From assembly GCA_037042915.1 (NCBI GenBank), contig CM073201.1, positions 1,550,001 through 1,614,000 of the forward strand: DNA of 64,000 nt. The letters run 5' to 3'. The DNA comes from Auricularia sp. M13. Taxonomy: Eukaryota; Basidiomycota; Agaricomycetes; Auriculariales; Auriculariaceae. Shown one piece after another: positions 26,701 through 38,930 of this stretch. Both the position numbers and the translations under genes were made by a program. The notes under the pieces were generated by a model. That model searched no databases, was not told the origin of the DNA, and worked only from the letters and a program-made list of their open reading frames with translations. The stretch's first letter is position 1. Each line of letters begins with the position of its first letter.

Positions 26701-26732
26701 TGAGCCTCTGGAGTTGGCTGCTGCATGCTCAT
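20703..26732 (-). CDS. Large ankyrin-repeat protein with N-terminal nucleotidyltransferase-like domain
   Basis: The start is ATG 26732 (MSMQQPTPEAQAFVDRVA). The N-terminal part contains VIVAGGSVLACLLPLP, KRALRKWFHEDG, SDVDLFLYGL, KCIQIYEAIRDSLPWDVTCV, VQIVLRLYASPAEILAGF directly followed by DVDCACVAYDG, then VWASPRAVTALMSQCNSIDI and YEVRLAKYHSRGFEIAVPDL. A GGS plus D-x-D plus later FDVD set resembles a nucleotidyltransferase fold. After CCEFCPEPQDNEAKAL and an intron, ankyrin repeats follow over more than 1,000 residues: GRTALHVAILAKAPITICHA, DGRTPLMLAAQQGNADIV, GVDVLATDHRG, DVDGDLPVHAAVRRGYSQVL. A Lys/Glu/Ala-rich coiled segment (24.3-24.45 kb) interrupts the repeats. TAG lies at 20705-20703. 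I joined the pieces by in-frame introns, for example 24960-25010 and 25640-25690. The function is not known to me. Confidence 0.72.
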
Positions 26733-27001
26733 GTTGCCACAAAAATGTGGAAGGAGAGCAAGAAGTTCAAGAGCGCGCTAATGCCGCGGCTTTAAGTCCT
26801 GAGCAAGCTGATCGGTTACCATTGGATCCAGGAACGCAGTGCGATCTGAGCGCCGGTTGGACAAGAGCTAGCGTGGAATTGACTTGCTTGCCTTCTGGTA
26901 ACAAATGAGGAGAACGCGCATAACGCGCATTGAACCACCGCACCGCGCTCCTTGTCTATTCCTCCGAGTCCGCAGGCGCTAATGGGCGGCGAGTGGGCGC
27001 C

Positions 27002-30000
27002 ATGGACGACGATATCCAGGACGAGTTCGACGACTTTGAGTTTGACGAGAGCGTGTTCCAGACGCTAGACGAGACCGAGCGCAAGTTCAACGAGTCTGTT
27101 GCTGCCAGGAAAGCGGCCAGTCCCCCGTCGCGCCCACTCTCCGACAAACCGCCGCCAGCCAAGCGCCCGCGAATAGACTCGCCCCCGCCAAAGCCGCAGC
27201 GGGCATCCAGGGTCCCCTACAAGGCCGACGATGACGACGATACTCCGGTTATCACGCTTGACGCGTCCGGCAAATACGCCTTCGCCTCCAACGACCCGCC
27301 ACAACCTCCCGCTGTCCACAGACCATCTATCCCTGTACCGTCCACCAGTACGCGCTCAGCGCCGCGACCCAGCGCACCATTCAAGACACCCCAAGTCCCG
27401 TCGCGTCCAGCGTTTGCTCCTGCTCAGAACGCTCATGCCGGCCCGCCACATGCGACTGGAACGCGTCAGGCGACTCCCAATTTGCCACAGAGCGTTGTGC
27501 AACCTCGTGCTCAAGTCTCTACATTTCACTCCCAGTCTTCCAATGCTGTTGCTGGCACTTCTGCGATCGAGGCTCAGCTCGCACAGATGCAGGCTCAGCT
27601 AGCCAAAGTACGTCTTTGCGCATTGCTGTTTCCACGCATAATAACACCATGTGCTCGCAGTTGCAAGAGGCAAATGAAACTCTGTCCACGTCCCTTCGTT
27701 CAGCTGAAGATGCGCGTTATATTCGCGAAGGTGAAGTTGCGAACTTGCGTCGCAAGATGGACCAGGTCCGTGTTTTCACGCACCATGTAGTCAGCGTTGG
27801 TGCTGACATGAGCGCAGAGCATCGCGCAACACAACGCGGAAATTGCGAGGCTCAAGCAGGAGAAGCTGGAAGCGGAGCAAGCGCGACAAGAGCGCGAAAA
27901 GTCGTTAAAGGAGGAGATGGAACGCATGAAAACGCGGTTCATCATCCGTGTACGAATTGTTTTATCTCCATATCGTGGGGTTTCTTACCATTTTCTTTCT
28001 CTGCCCCTGCAGCAACAAGAACTCGAGACATCCACGCGGAAACGAACATGGTCGTCGGCGCACAAGAATGTCTCAAGCAGCCAATTCCCAGCGACCCAAC
28101 AGACTCCCGTGCCGTTTACGCGATCATCCCAAGCTCGACCCCTCGATATGCAGGATACTCCTGCGCCAGCGACGCGTCGAACAGCGGCTGCCGGGAAAGG
28201 CGAAAAACGACCTGCGCCGCAGACCTTTGGGGGCTTCGTCAACTCGTTTCAGACGTCTTCGCCCGTCAGGTCACCGTCAAAGACGCGCAAGCCTAAGAAA
28301 CCCCCGGCACAGGAGGACCGCTCGAGTTCCCCAGGGCCAGCCCCGTCCTTCGCTGGTGCATGGACAAGTACAGCACTACGACCACAAGAGACCCCGCGAC
28401 GTGCCCAACCTCGAGTCATAGACGAAGGCGAGGGTGGATGGTTCTCCAGTCCAGGGAACACCGGGTCAAACATGGACATCGATCCTGCCCCAGCCCCCGT
28501 AGTGGACGACGATGAGGATGATTTCGGTATGGGTCTGAATGCAGCGGACGAGGCTGAAGAGGTCTGCCCCCGCCACTACGTTACTTTGAAAACTATGCTG
28601 ATCAGTTACGGAACAGGTCCATCAAATCGTCATGTCGCACTGGAACGAACGCGCTTCCATGCTCAGCCTTCAAGTGCTGCTGGCAGCCAACCAATCTCCG
28701 GAATACGTACACGCGTGTTCAATGCTTGTGCGCCAGGGCGGCGCCGAACAAGTTGGCAGCGCACTTGTTGAGATGGGTAGCGTCCTCGCCAGCGTTGCGC
28801 CACTACCGGCAAGCTTGTCGATCTCCGTGTTCGTGCTCAGTGGCCTGACTTCACTCCCAGAAAGTTCCACTTGAAGCCTTGCTGAATCTTTGCGCATTCC
28901 TGGCCTTTTCGATATCTTCTTTCTCGGCTGTATTTTTTGCTGGCGCGCCCCGAGGCGATGAATTGCCGCCTATGCTGCATGTTCTTTTCGCGTTGGTAGA
29001 ACAGCTTACTTCCGACGTGGTCACGTTTTTGCATGCATTAAGCTGGTCGCTGCGAGAGGAGCATCTGCCGCAGTTTGTGGTCCATAAATACCTGTATACG
29101 CACTTGCTAACTGTTACGCAGCATCGAGAACTTATTGCGACAGCCTCGGTTTCTGGCCAGTTTTCTCCAGCACGGAGGAGCAGCAGCTCTTCGCACCATT
29201 TCTCTGCTTGCATCCTGTGCGTAGTCTATGATCAACTTGGAGTAGCTTGATGATTCATTCCGCCATTGCAGATCCATCTATGTGGCATTCTCTTCTCTCC
29301 TTCCCCCACGGCGAAAATGGTGACATGAAATGTGTCCCTCTGATTGAACGACTGGGCAGAGTGTTCATGGGCGAGTTCGACGGCGAGGTCTGCTATTCAT
29401 CAGCAGCATTAACATTATAACTCATTCAATGTAGACGCAAGTCGCGGCGTTGACATGCATTGGACAGTTAGCACTTGCCCACGAGGACGCACGAATGCTC
29501 CTGCTCGACCAGAACTCCCTTGTTCCGGCGCTCGTGCACCTTGTATGGAACTTAGTGGCTAGATTTTGGGATGGAGATGCATCTTTGCGTCCGCCTATGT
29601 GAGTCCAACTCAGTCTCCTTCGCATAGTTTACTCATCGTTTCTGAAGCGCCGTTCGAGTGCTTCAACAGACGGTCCACGTGATGCACCATCTAGCTGTGT
29701 CTCGTGAGGGCTCGAATCAGCTGCGAAGCCATCTACAGCCGGCTGCTGGCGAACTGAACTACATGTTCGCCGTCGCTATCGGTCGCTTATCGTACGCGGA
29801 CCCGCCAGAACGACTTGACGAACAGTTGCGCGCCGAACTACGCAAGCTCACAGAATTCGCGCGCGACCTTCTCGAGATTGTGGTCGATGGGCCAGAAATG
29901 GATGAGATCTATAATGCATATCAATGGGACGAGGGAGAGCCAGAATCTGCGGCGCAGACCTCAGCGTCTGTGACGGACGATGAGGATTCTTTCATGGAGG

Positions 30001-30017
30001 ACGATTTCGCTAGTTAG
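27002..30017 (+). CDS. ATRIP/Rad26/Lcd1-like DNA-damage checkpoint protein
   Basis: The start is ATG 27002 (MDDDIQDEFDDFEFDESVFQ). An acidic amphipathic N-terminus of this kind is how ATRIP binds RPA. A Pro/Ser-rich segment with KRPRIDSPPP follows. Next is a coiled coil (AQLAQMQAQLAKLQEANETL, REGEVANLRRKMDQ, AEIARLKQEKLEAEQARQ, EEMERMKTRFIIR) split by short introns. A long Ser/Pro-rich linker with TFGGFVNSF leads to a helical repeat-like C-terminus (MSHWNERASMLSLQVLLAAN onward). The product ends DEDSFMEDDFAS with TAG 30015-30017. ATRIP recruits the ATR/Mec1 kinase to RPA-coated single-stranded DNA. The layout is right for the family, but motifs diverge fast in fungi, so I treat the call as probable. 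Confidence 0.6.
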
Positions 30018-30219
30018 CATGGAACCGAAGGGCACGTAGTTCTGTCGCGATATCACACATAGATTTGAATGTAATACAGCCTGCACTAGCCATCGTACTA
30101 TGTCGCTGCTGCACTGGAACGCGATGAGACGCGTGCGCCGAGTTTTCGGTTTGATTCCGCATGTTTTGTCTGCACAATGGCCAGGGCGAGACATCGAGTT
30201 ATTCAAGCTTGCACCCCTC

Positions 30220-32379
30220 ATGCCCTCATCGCTATCAGCACTCGTTCTTCAGGGACTTGCCTTATTGCTGCTCACATGTGTCGCCTACCTAGTTTACTAT
30301 CTACTCGTCGCGCCACTATCCTCGCCTTTGCGCCATCTACCAGGTCCTAAATCTCGCGGTTTCTTCAGTCCCGCGCACCTGCACATGGTTCTACAGTGTG
30401 TGCTGGATCCATATATTTCGAAGGCTAGCTAACGTCATACGCACAGTGGAGAACAGTCTGCTAGAATCAATGAACAATTGGTTGCGACATATGGCAGAAA
30501 TATAAGAATCAAGGGAATGGGTTGGGTATGTTGCTCGTCCTGCTTGTGGACTCTAAGGCCTGACAGCGCATGTCTAGTGGGAGGACCGTTTTCATCACCT
30601 TTGACCCCGTCGCGATCTCGCATGTCATGAACCGCAGCACGGCTTACCAGAAACCATGGCAGTCGCGCCGACTCATAGCAAGCCTCATTGGCTGCGGTCT
30701 CCTTGCCGCAGAGGGCCAGCAGCATCGTATTCAGGTCTGTCACATACATTCTGAAATCCTTCCTCCTGACATTCCCAGCGCCGCATTTCCAATCCAACAT
30801 TCTCACAGCAAAACCTTCGTGCTCTTATTCCTTTGTTCTTTTCGAAGGCGGTTGAAGTCAGTCGATTATCGCAATCCGCGCTTGCACATACATCTGACTC
30901 TCTCGCAGTTGCGAGACAAGTGGCTATCCATTCTTGCGTCCGACAACCCGCCCGAGAAGATAGATCCAAACCACTGGTTTGGAAGGGCTACATTCGACAT
31001 CATTGGTCTCGCGGGTTTGTATCGTTTTTCTGCACCGAGTATTATTGCTGACTTGCGACAGGATTCAACTACGATTTTGGGGCCATTCAAGACGAAAGTA
31101 ACGAGGTGTATCGCGCATACAAGGACATGTTTGAAGTAGCCATAAACGGAGGACAGTCCTTCAAGAGCATAGCAGCAATATATTGCCCTCTCATTGACAT
31201 CGTATTGGTGAGCATCCGTTTGCCCAGTCGTTTCACGTCCTGACTCCGGCTAGCCTGACCGTCGTACTCGTGTGGTAAATCACAGCCAACGCGTGATTGC
31301 TGGACTTGGGCGGCGTATGATTGAGGAAAAGAAATCGCAACTATCAGAAGGCGGCCTTGCCGTGGGGAAGGACCTCCTCACGCTCCTTCGTTAGTAGCCA
31401 CCCACAGCATGATACACATCTTTGCTCATACATCCGCAGTTAAATCCAACATGTCAACGGATATCCCGCCCGACCAGCGCATTTCCGAGGAGGATATGCT
31501 CAATCAAATCAACACATTCTTATTTGCAGGTTCAGACACGACTGCACTCGCGATGACGTGGATCCTATACCACCTGGCATTAAACCCAGAAATACAAACG
31601 CGTCTACGGGAAGAACTCAGCACTGTATCTTCGGAGTTGCAGCCGCAGGAGCATCTCGTCGCCCTTGAAGAGCTTCATCTACTTGATAACGTCGTGCGGG
31701 AGGGACTACGGCTGGTTTCACCAGTGCATAGTTCCTTGCGCGTTGCTATGCAAGACGACGAGATACCGGTCAGCGAAGCCATAACGATGAAGGATGGGTC
31801 CACCCGTTGGAGCGTGAAGATTCGAAGAGGGCAGTTCGTTCATATCGCCATGGAAGGATTCAACCTGGATCGAACAGCATGGGGACAGGATGCCTGGGAT
31901 TTCAAGTGCGCCTTCCAGCATAATCCATCGAATTGCTCACGATTCTCTAGGCCTGAAAGGTGGGACAACTTGCCAGAGACGGCGTTGAATCAACCTGGTG
32001 TATATTCGAACATGATGACCTTCTCCATGGGCCCACGGGTGAGTGCAGTTCTCTGTTCAGCGCATGCCACCAACATTGTTCTCCTAGGCTTGCATTGGAT
32101 ACAGGTTCTCTATCATGGAGTACGAGTGCGGAAGTCCTCTGCCATACCAAATCGCTGACAGTTCTCCGCGCAGGATAAAGATATTCCTGTCAACGCTTTT
32201 AGCACGCTTTGAATTTACAGATCCTGACCCGATATTCAAGTCTAATGTGTAAGTCGATACCTCCGCCTCTCTGCAATGCTAAAAATCCGTGCAGTGTCCT
32301 TACGCGTCCCTACGTAAAGGGAAAAGGCAAAGCTGGAAGCCAGCTACCCATACGAGTTACACCCTTACCAGCTTCATAA
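30220..32379 (+). CDS. Cytochrome P450 monooxygenase
   Basis: The preferred start is ATG 30220, because it places the membrane anchor (LVLQGLALLLLTCVAYLVYY) at the N-terminus, followed by LRHLPGPKS. An in-frame ATG at 30100 would add 40 residues. Later exons give GRTVFITFDPVAISHVMNRS, HWFGRATFDIIGLAG, the I-helix FAGSDTTALAM, the ExxR motif in VVREGLRL, PERWDNLPE, and FSMGPR. After an intron, the haem-binding ACIGYRFSIME follows, with the ligand Cys codon at 32091-32093. The protein ends with the beta-sheet RPYVKGKGKAGSQLPIRV and TAA 32377-32379. About nine introns of 45-70 nt are present. P450s are ER-anchored oxidases of lipids, xenobiotics and secondary metabolites; no biosynthetic neighbours are visible, so the substrate is unknown. 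Confidence 0.9.
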
Positions 32380-32534
32380 GATCCATTTCGGCCAATATCT
32401 GTACTGTATCCATAGTATTTTATTTTCAATCTGTCGCAAAGCTCGATTCGCGGGTGTGAAGCTACTGCTGGCATCCTGTGCGGTAGCGTCCGACTGAGTT
32501 GTCGGTTCCTGTTGCGGCTCACCTTCCTTCCGTC

Positions 32535-33896
32535 ATGGCGGCAGTGGCAGCGAAACCATTTCGTCTTGCACTGATTCAACTCGGGAATGTCACTGACAAC
32601 AAGCAGGCAAATCTTGCCCATGCCCGGGATATGATTCTTTGTGCGGCGCGCGACGCGCGGAAACCCGACCTTGTTGTGCTTCCAGTGAGCCTGTCTGCGC
32701 CGATGAGAAGCACCAACGGCGAACATGGGACTATAGGAATGCTTCAATTCACCTTACGGACATGCCCACTTTCCCCAATACGCAGAAAACATTGCTTTCA
32801 CACCTGGGAAGCCGTATGATGTTGCTGCCACTGACGCCGAGAGCATTAAGATGCTATCTGCGGTTGCTAAAGAGGCAGGCATATGGCTTATCGGCGGTAT
32901 GTTCACGGCTCAACCTATGCAACGTGTTTTATGCGTTTGCTCGTCTAGGATCGATACCTGAACGCGACGCCGCAACCGACAAGTTGTACAATACAGCGAC
33001 AGTCTATGATCCTCAGGGAACGTTGGTCGCCCAGCACCGGAAGGTCCATCTGTTCGACATCGACATCCCTGGCAAGATAACGTTCCAGGTATCGCAACTC
33101 CTTGGATAGCTGATTCAAACCAATCATGCTCTCCGCAGGAAAGCAAAACACTGAGCGCAGGTTCAAAAGCGACCATGTTTGAAACCCGCAAGTTCAATGC
33201 ATAAGATTTTCAAGGTTATAATCTTGACCCTGTTGAAGCGTTCGGAAAGATAGGCCTTGCAATCTGTTACGACGTTCGTTTCCCTGAGCTTGCAATGCTC
33301 GCTGGTCGGCAAGGTTCGTCTGCCCTCCCGTAACACGAGGTGTGCGAAATACACAACCTCAACGTGGTGCAGGTTGCGTTGCTATGATCTATCCCGGGGC
33401 ATTCAATCTCACGACAGGGCCCCTTCATTGGGAGCTCCTGGCAAGAGCGCGGTAGACACCAACTGCAGCGTGGTAGATCGATCTGTTGACCTATGATTTT
33501 CCCCAGAGCCGTGGACAACCAGATTTTTGTCGCAATGTGTAGCCCGGCTCGTGACTTGACGGCGGGATACCACGCAGTAAGTTCCGTGTATTGACGGTTC
33601 TGCTGAGATTGACCTCCTTTCAGTGGGGCCACTCTTCTGTGGTCGATCCTATGTAAGGCGAGAAACGAAAGAAACAATGTTCTGATAATCTGCGGATAGG
33701 GGCACAGTCTTTGCAACGACGGAGGAGAAAGAAGACATCGTCTATGCAGACATTGGTCAGTGTGCGACGTCCTCGTCATTCGATGCCTCCCTTACGGTCG
33801 TTCCTAGATCCCGAGGTTCTACGACAAGCTCGTACAGGTATACCGGTGACGGTGCATCGCCGTTTTGACGTCTACACCGATGTCAAAGCCCTGTAA
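32535..33896 (+). CDS. Nitrilase-family omega-amidase (Nit2-like)
   Basis: The start is ATG 32535 ([19 protein letters not shown]). The carbon-nitrogen hydrolase triad can be read in order. The Glu lies in the block [11 protein letters not shown] (after a short intron at about 32680-32740). The Lys is in [18 protein letters not shown]. The Cys is in [20 protein letters not shown]. Additional family blocks are GFGWLIGGSIPERD-like (WLIGG...SIPERDAA), [31 protein letters not shown] and [14 protein letters not shown]. The protein ends [12 protein letters not shown] with TAA 33894-33896. Omega-amidase hydrolyses alpha-ketoglutaramate and alpha-ketosuccinamate in the cytosol or mitochondria, clearing the products of glutamine and asparagine transaminases. 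About six introns interrupt it. The specificity is inferred from resemblance to Nit2; the superfamily is certain. Confidence 0.88.
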
Positions 33897-34076
33897 CCAA
33901 TACTCGAACATGCAGAAAGATAGGCTCGGGTCTATTCATGAAAGTCTATAGTACCGTGTTTCGGCAAATGCGCCTATGACTTGAAGAACCGCCCAATAGT
34001 CATGGATGAAATGCGACGCCCGCGAAGCCCAAGTATGCAATAACAGATTCACAAAATTCCTTGCTTTCGAGTATTT

Positions 34077-35367
34077 TCATCCGCTAATCGTGAACTTGAA
34101 ATGGGACGATAGCATTCTGCATATAGCCTTCCCGCCTTCAGGGATGGTGAGAAGGGTCCCGTCCGCGCAAACAAGATGTGCATCGTCGTCTCCTGGTTTC
34201 TATTCACAAGGGAAAATATTAGTCGATGAGATAGCAGGTGGAAGAATCAACACGTACCGGCTCCCAGATCCAGCCCCCGCATCTGTAATACTCAACAGCA
34301 AATGGACCCTCCCCGTCGGGAGTGGCCACACCAGCAGCGTTGAATTTAAGTTTGAGATGCGCTCCTTCGTCGTACGCGGCCTTCAGCACCGTCGAGCTTG
34401 TCAAAGCCGACAGAGACCGCGCGGGACCACCCTCAGCCGTCGTCGCGGGATTGCGCATCGGGCGCATGACGATGAGGTCCATCTCGCCCTGCGCAGGGGG
34501 GTGCGACCGGTGCAGCGGCATTATACGGAATTGGGGCTCGAGACGGTCCACATTGAGGGTGCTGACAAAGTAGGTAAACGGTCCGGCGAGCTCCAGCTCC
34601 AATGCAGCGCTTTCGGGGGCCGCAAAGGCGTCTGTCGTTGGGTCATACAGCTGAGGTGGCCGCGCGTTCTCGTCGCCGTCGCCGTCGCCGTCCGAGGGAC
34701 ACGGGAGCAGCGTGGCGCGGGCGTGGTACCACTTGGAAATGTTTTCGCGCGCGGCGAGCTGGAACCGGTCGAGCCTGGGCACATCCTTGCGCAGCTGCTC
34801 GGCCGAGTCTAGAATGGACGCGTGCAGCGAGGTCGACGTGACGACGCAGGATATGATGCTCTGGTTGAGATGGCCGGTGTGACTGAGGACCTTCGTGCGA
34901 GCGAGCGCCAGCGGCTTCCGGTCGCCTGCGATGAACGCGAGCACAGACTGCAGTTTGCGCACGTCCTCTTCTGCGATCCCCTCGTGCGATGGCCGATGCT
35001 TGGCGATCCCGCCGGGGAATAGGCTGTAGTAAAGCGCATTTGACGTGCCCAGCGGCAGAAGGACAATGTGGACAGGCGGCGGGTTAATGGCCCCAATCGG
35101 CAGGTCCACGACGGGGTGGACGACTGCATTGAGGATCTCATGGATTGTTCCATCGCCGCCGCATGCAACGAGAACGACATCGGCAGGGTTTCGTAGGTTT
35201 GTCTCGATGAACTCTCCCGCAAGATCTCCTAGATGCTCTGCAGAATGCGAAGTTTGAACATCGACAGCGTCGCCCAGGTGTTCTGATAGCAAAGCCACGG
35301 CAGTGTCAACGAGGCCCTGGCCTGAGCCAGAGCCAGCCATTGGGTTGATTAGCACGCGCACAGGCAT
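34077..35367 (-). CDS. Diacylglycerol-kinase-type lipid kinase (sphingoid base/DAG kinase catalytic domain)
   Basis: The start is ATG 35367 (MPVRVLINPMAGSGSGQGLV). The DAGK catalytic domain follows: ADVVLVACGGDGTIHEILNA carries the glycine-rich nucleotide site, and HIVLLPLGTSNALYYSLFPG replaces the usual P-x-GTGN block. The C-terminal half has AARENISKWYHARATLL, FTYFVSTLNVDRLEPQFRIM and GEMDLIVMRPMRN. A last 58-nt intron (donor GTACGT after GGWIWEP) adds KPGDDDAHLVCADGTLLTIP, ending KFTISG with TGA 34079-34077. The first reading without that intron would stop at 34219; the spliced form gives a better family-like C-terminus. The domain phosphorylates diacylglycerol, ceramide or long-chain bases. 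The single-exon body (over 1 kb) is unusually intron-poor for this window. The exact substrate is undetermined. Confidence 0.85.
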
Positions 35368-35633
35368 CGTCGAGGAAGGTTTCACTGGAGAGGCATTATG
35401 CCACGGTGGCGGTAAAGAGCTGAGATGTTATAGGTAGGTACCATGCGCAGCCACCGAGATGAGATTCGGTGGCCTGCCTGCAGATCCCCTTGTCCAGATC
35501 GTTCTCGAGCTCACGTGGCAATTGTCAATGTGTCCGGTCAATCAAATGAATTTGCAAGTTCTCTAAGAACGTCGCAGGCGAAATAGGGATACAGAATCAA
35601 TCGATCGTACAGCTCGCGACCCAATGCTCGAAA

Positions 35634-37086
<1,453 letters not shown>

Positions 37087-38930
37087 ATGTCGGACGCCAG
37101 CGTGCACGAGCCTCTGCGCCCGTTGAGCTTCAATATCGACCCTCAGTTCGCCGAGCTGAGGGCGTCGTTGGAGAGCGAGCTTCATCGCGTCCACATGCGT
37201 CTCAGCGAGCTCCGTTTACCCCCTGCGAAAAGAACTCTTGGCCAACGCCTACAGCTTATGTACACCTCAATGCGCGTGCTCTTCCTCAAGGGGTCTCTCT
37301 CCGCTGAAGCACTCGAGCCTCTGAGCCAGTGAGCAGCCATGCTCGCCACAATCCATACATCGTGACGACATCCGTAGCCTTCTCAACGAATTCCATGCAC
37401 TCTTGAATAATCGCGATAGCTTCTTTGGCGACGTCTCCAGTATCAACTCGCGACTCGATAATATTTCAACCCAGATCGAGATTGGCCTCTGCACAGTGCG
37501 GCGAGACCTTTGCCACTACTCTCGTCTTAAATGCCTCACACATTCAATGTCAGCTTTCACCGCGCTCACTGGGATCGCAGTGGCCTGAACTTCGAGACAA
37601 TTCCCGCATTACCCTAAAAGAACCTCTCGTCTTGCCACGTACGCAAATTGCGCCTTTCAATACTTTTCAAGGCCTGCAGGACATATTCCCCGTCATCGTC
37701 ACCGCATATCCTCGCGAATTTCGAGAAGTATGCCTCGTGATTATTTCCTTCTCATAGCTGACCCTATCTAGACGACCTATCATGCTATTCAAGTCTGGAG
37801 CAAACTCCAGCACCCAAACATAATGCGTAAGGCTTTATCGTACAGCAACCTTTCCACAATCTTCTGACAAGTCAATTCGCCGCAGCCTTTGTCGGTGTAT
37901 CTGCCGATCGTCAAGAACTATGCATCGCGACGCCGCTCGCATATAAACGCACTCTCCGTGAACACGTCGCCATCGACTCGACCGTCGACCGCCTCAATAT
38001 AGTCGGTTCGCTGTCTCCCCTTTAACTTGTACTGATGAGCCTGGTCCAGCTTTATGACCTTGCACGAGCTTTAACATATCTACATACAGAGGGCATCGTC
38101 TACGGCGACTTGCATGCTGTACGTCGCATTTACAAATCATATCCTGCTACTTATTGACATGCTGCTCGTGGTGACGGCAGATGAATATTCTCATGGGCGA
38201 TGACGCCACACCCATCCTCAACTTCACGCTCGCCATACACGAATCTTCCGAACTCACGTCCGACTTTCGAGCATGGCGCCAACGAACGACCGTTCCATGC
38301 GCCCGGTATCTCGCGCCCGAGCTCGTGAACAACGACTCGATGATTCCGACAACGCAGTCGGACATCTACGCCCTGGCATGCGTTGCGTATGAGGTGCTGT
38401 GAAGCTTGACAGTCCTATGCAACTGTTGCTAAGATGCGCCGTGACTTCAGCTCTTCTCGGGCCGCCAGCCATTTGAAGAGGTGCCCTCGGACACGATCGC
38501 CGAGGCGCGCGTCCTACGCGGTCAACGTCCCACGCCAGAACGGAAGCTGCGCTCATGCGGCGAGGGCTCGCGTCTCGTTCGCAAGTTGATTATGCAGGCC
38601 TGGTCCCACGATCCGGCGGAACGACCCACGGCGGTTGTCTTTACTGAGAAGGTCAAGGAGGCGCTCGATACAAGAGGACAGCGCGATGGGGCGGAGAGCA
38701 AGAGCTTGCCGCCCATTCCGCAGGATGACACCAGGTCAAATGCTTCGAGTACCTACGAGGATGTCGAGGCGCGCGAACACGAGGAGAGAGACGAGGCTAA
38801 GGCAGGTTTCTTCGCGCTGTCCCATAGCAACGATTCTCATGCCTCGTGCAGAAGGATCTTGCTCTCGAACTCGCCCCGCAAGGCGACGATGGCAGCCCTA
38901 CATTTCAGACGTTCAGTCGTGGTGCTGTAG
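37087..38930 (+). CDS. Protein-kinase-like protein, probably pseudokinase
   Basis: The start is ATG 37087 (MSDASVHEPLRPLSF). An N-terminal helical region of about 130 residues precedes a kinase fold. In spliced order it reads WPELRDNSRITLKEPLVL, FPVIVTAYPREFRE (where VAIK is expected), HAIQVWSKLQHPNIMPF, CIATPLAYKRTLREHV, LARALTYLHTEGIVYGDLHA, then MNILMGDDATPILNFTLAIH, RYLAPELV, QSDIYALACVAYEVLF and SHDPAERPTA. The catalytic Asp of YGDLHAMN is present. However, DFG reads NFT and no clear VAIK lysine is seen, so catalysis is doubtful. Such tyrosine-kinase-like sequences are numerous in Agaricomycetes. In one frame the protein ends at TAG 38928-38930 after an acidic tail. It may instead splice into the coding region that follows. 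Confidence 0.68.

Noticed and set aside
1154-30017. DCC1, PMS1 and the ATRIP-like gene as a DNA-repair cluster
   Set aside because: They are separated by unrelated genes on both strands. The proximity is most simply coincidental.
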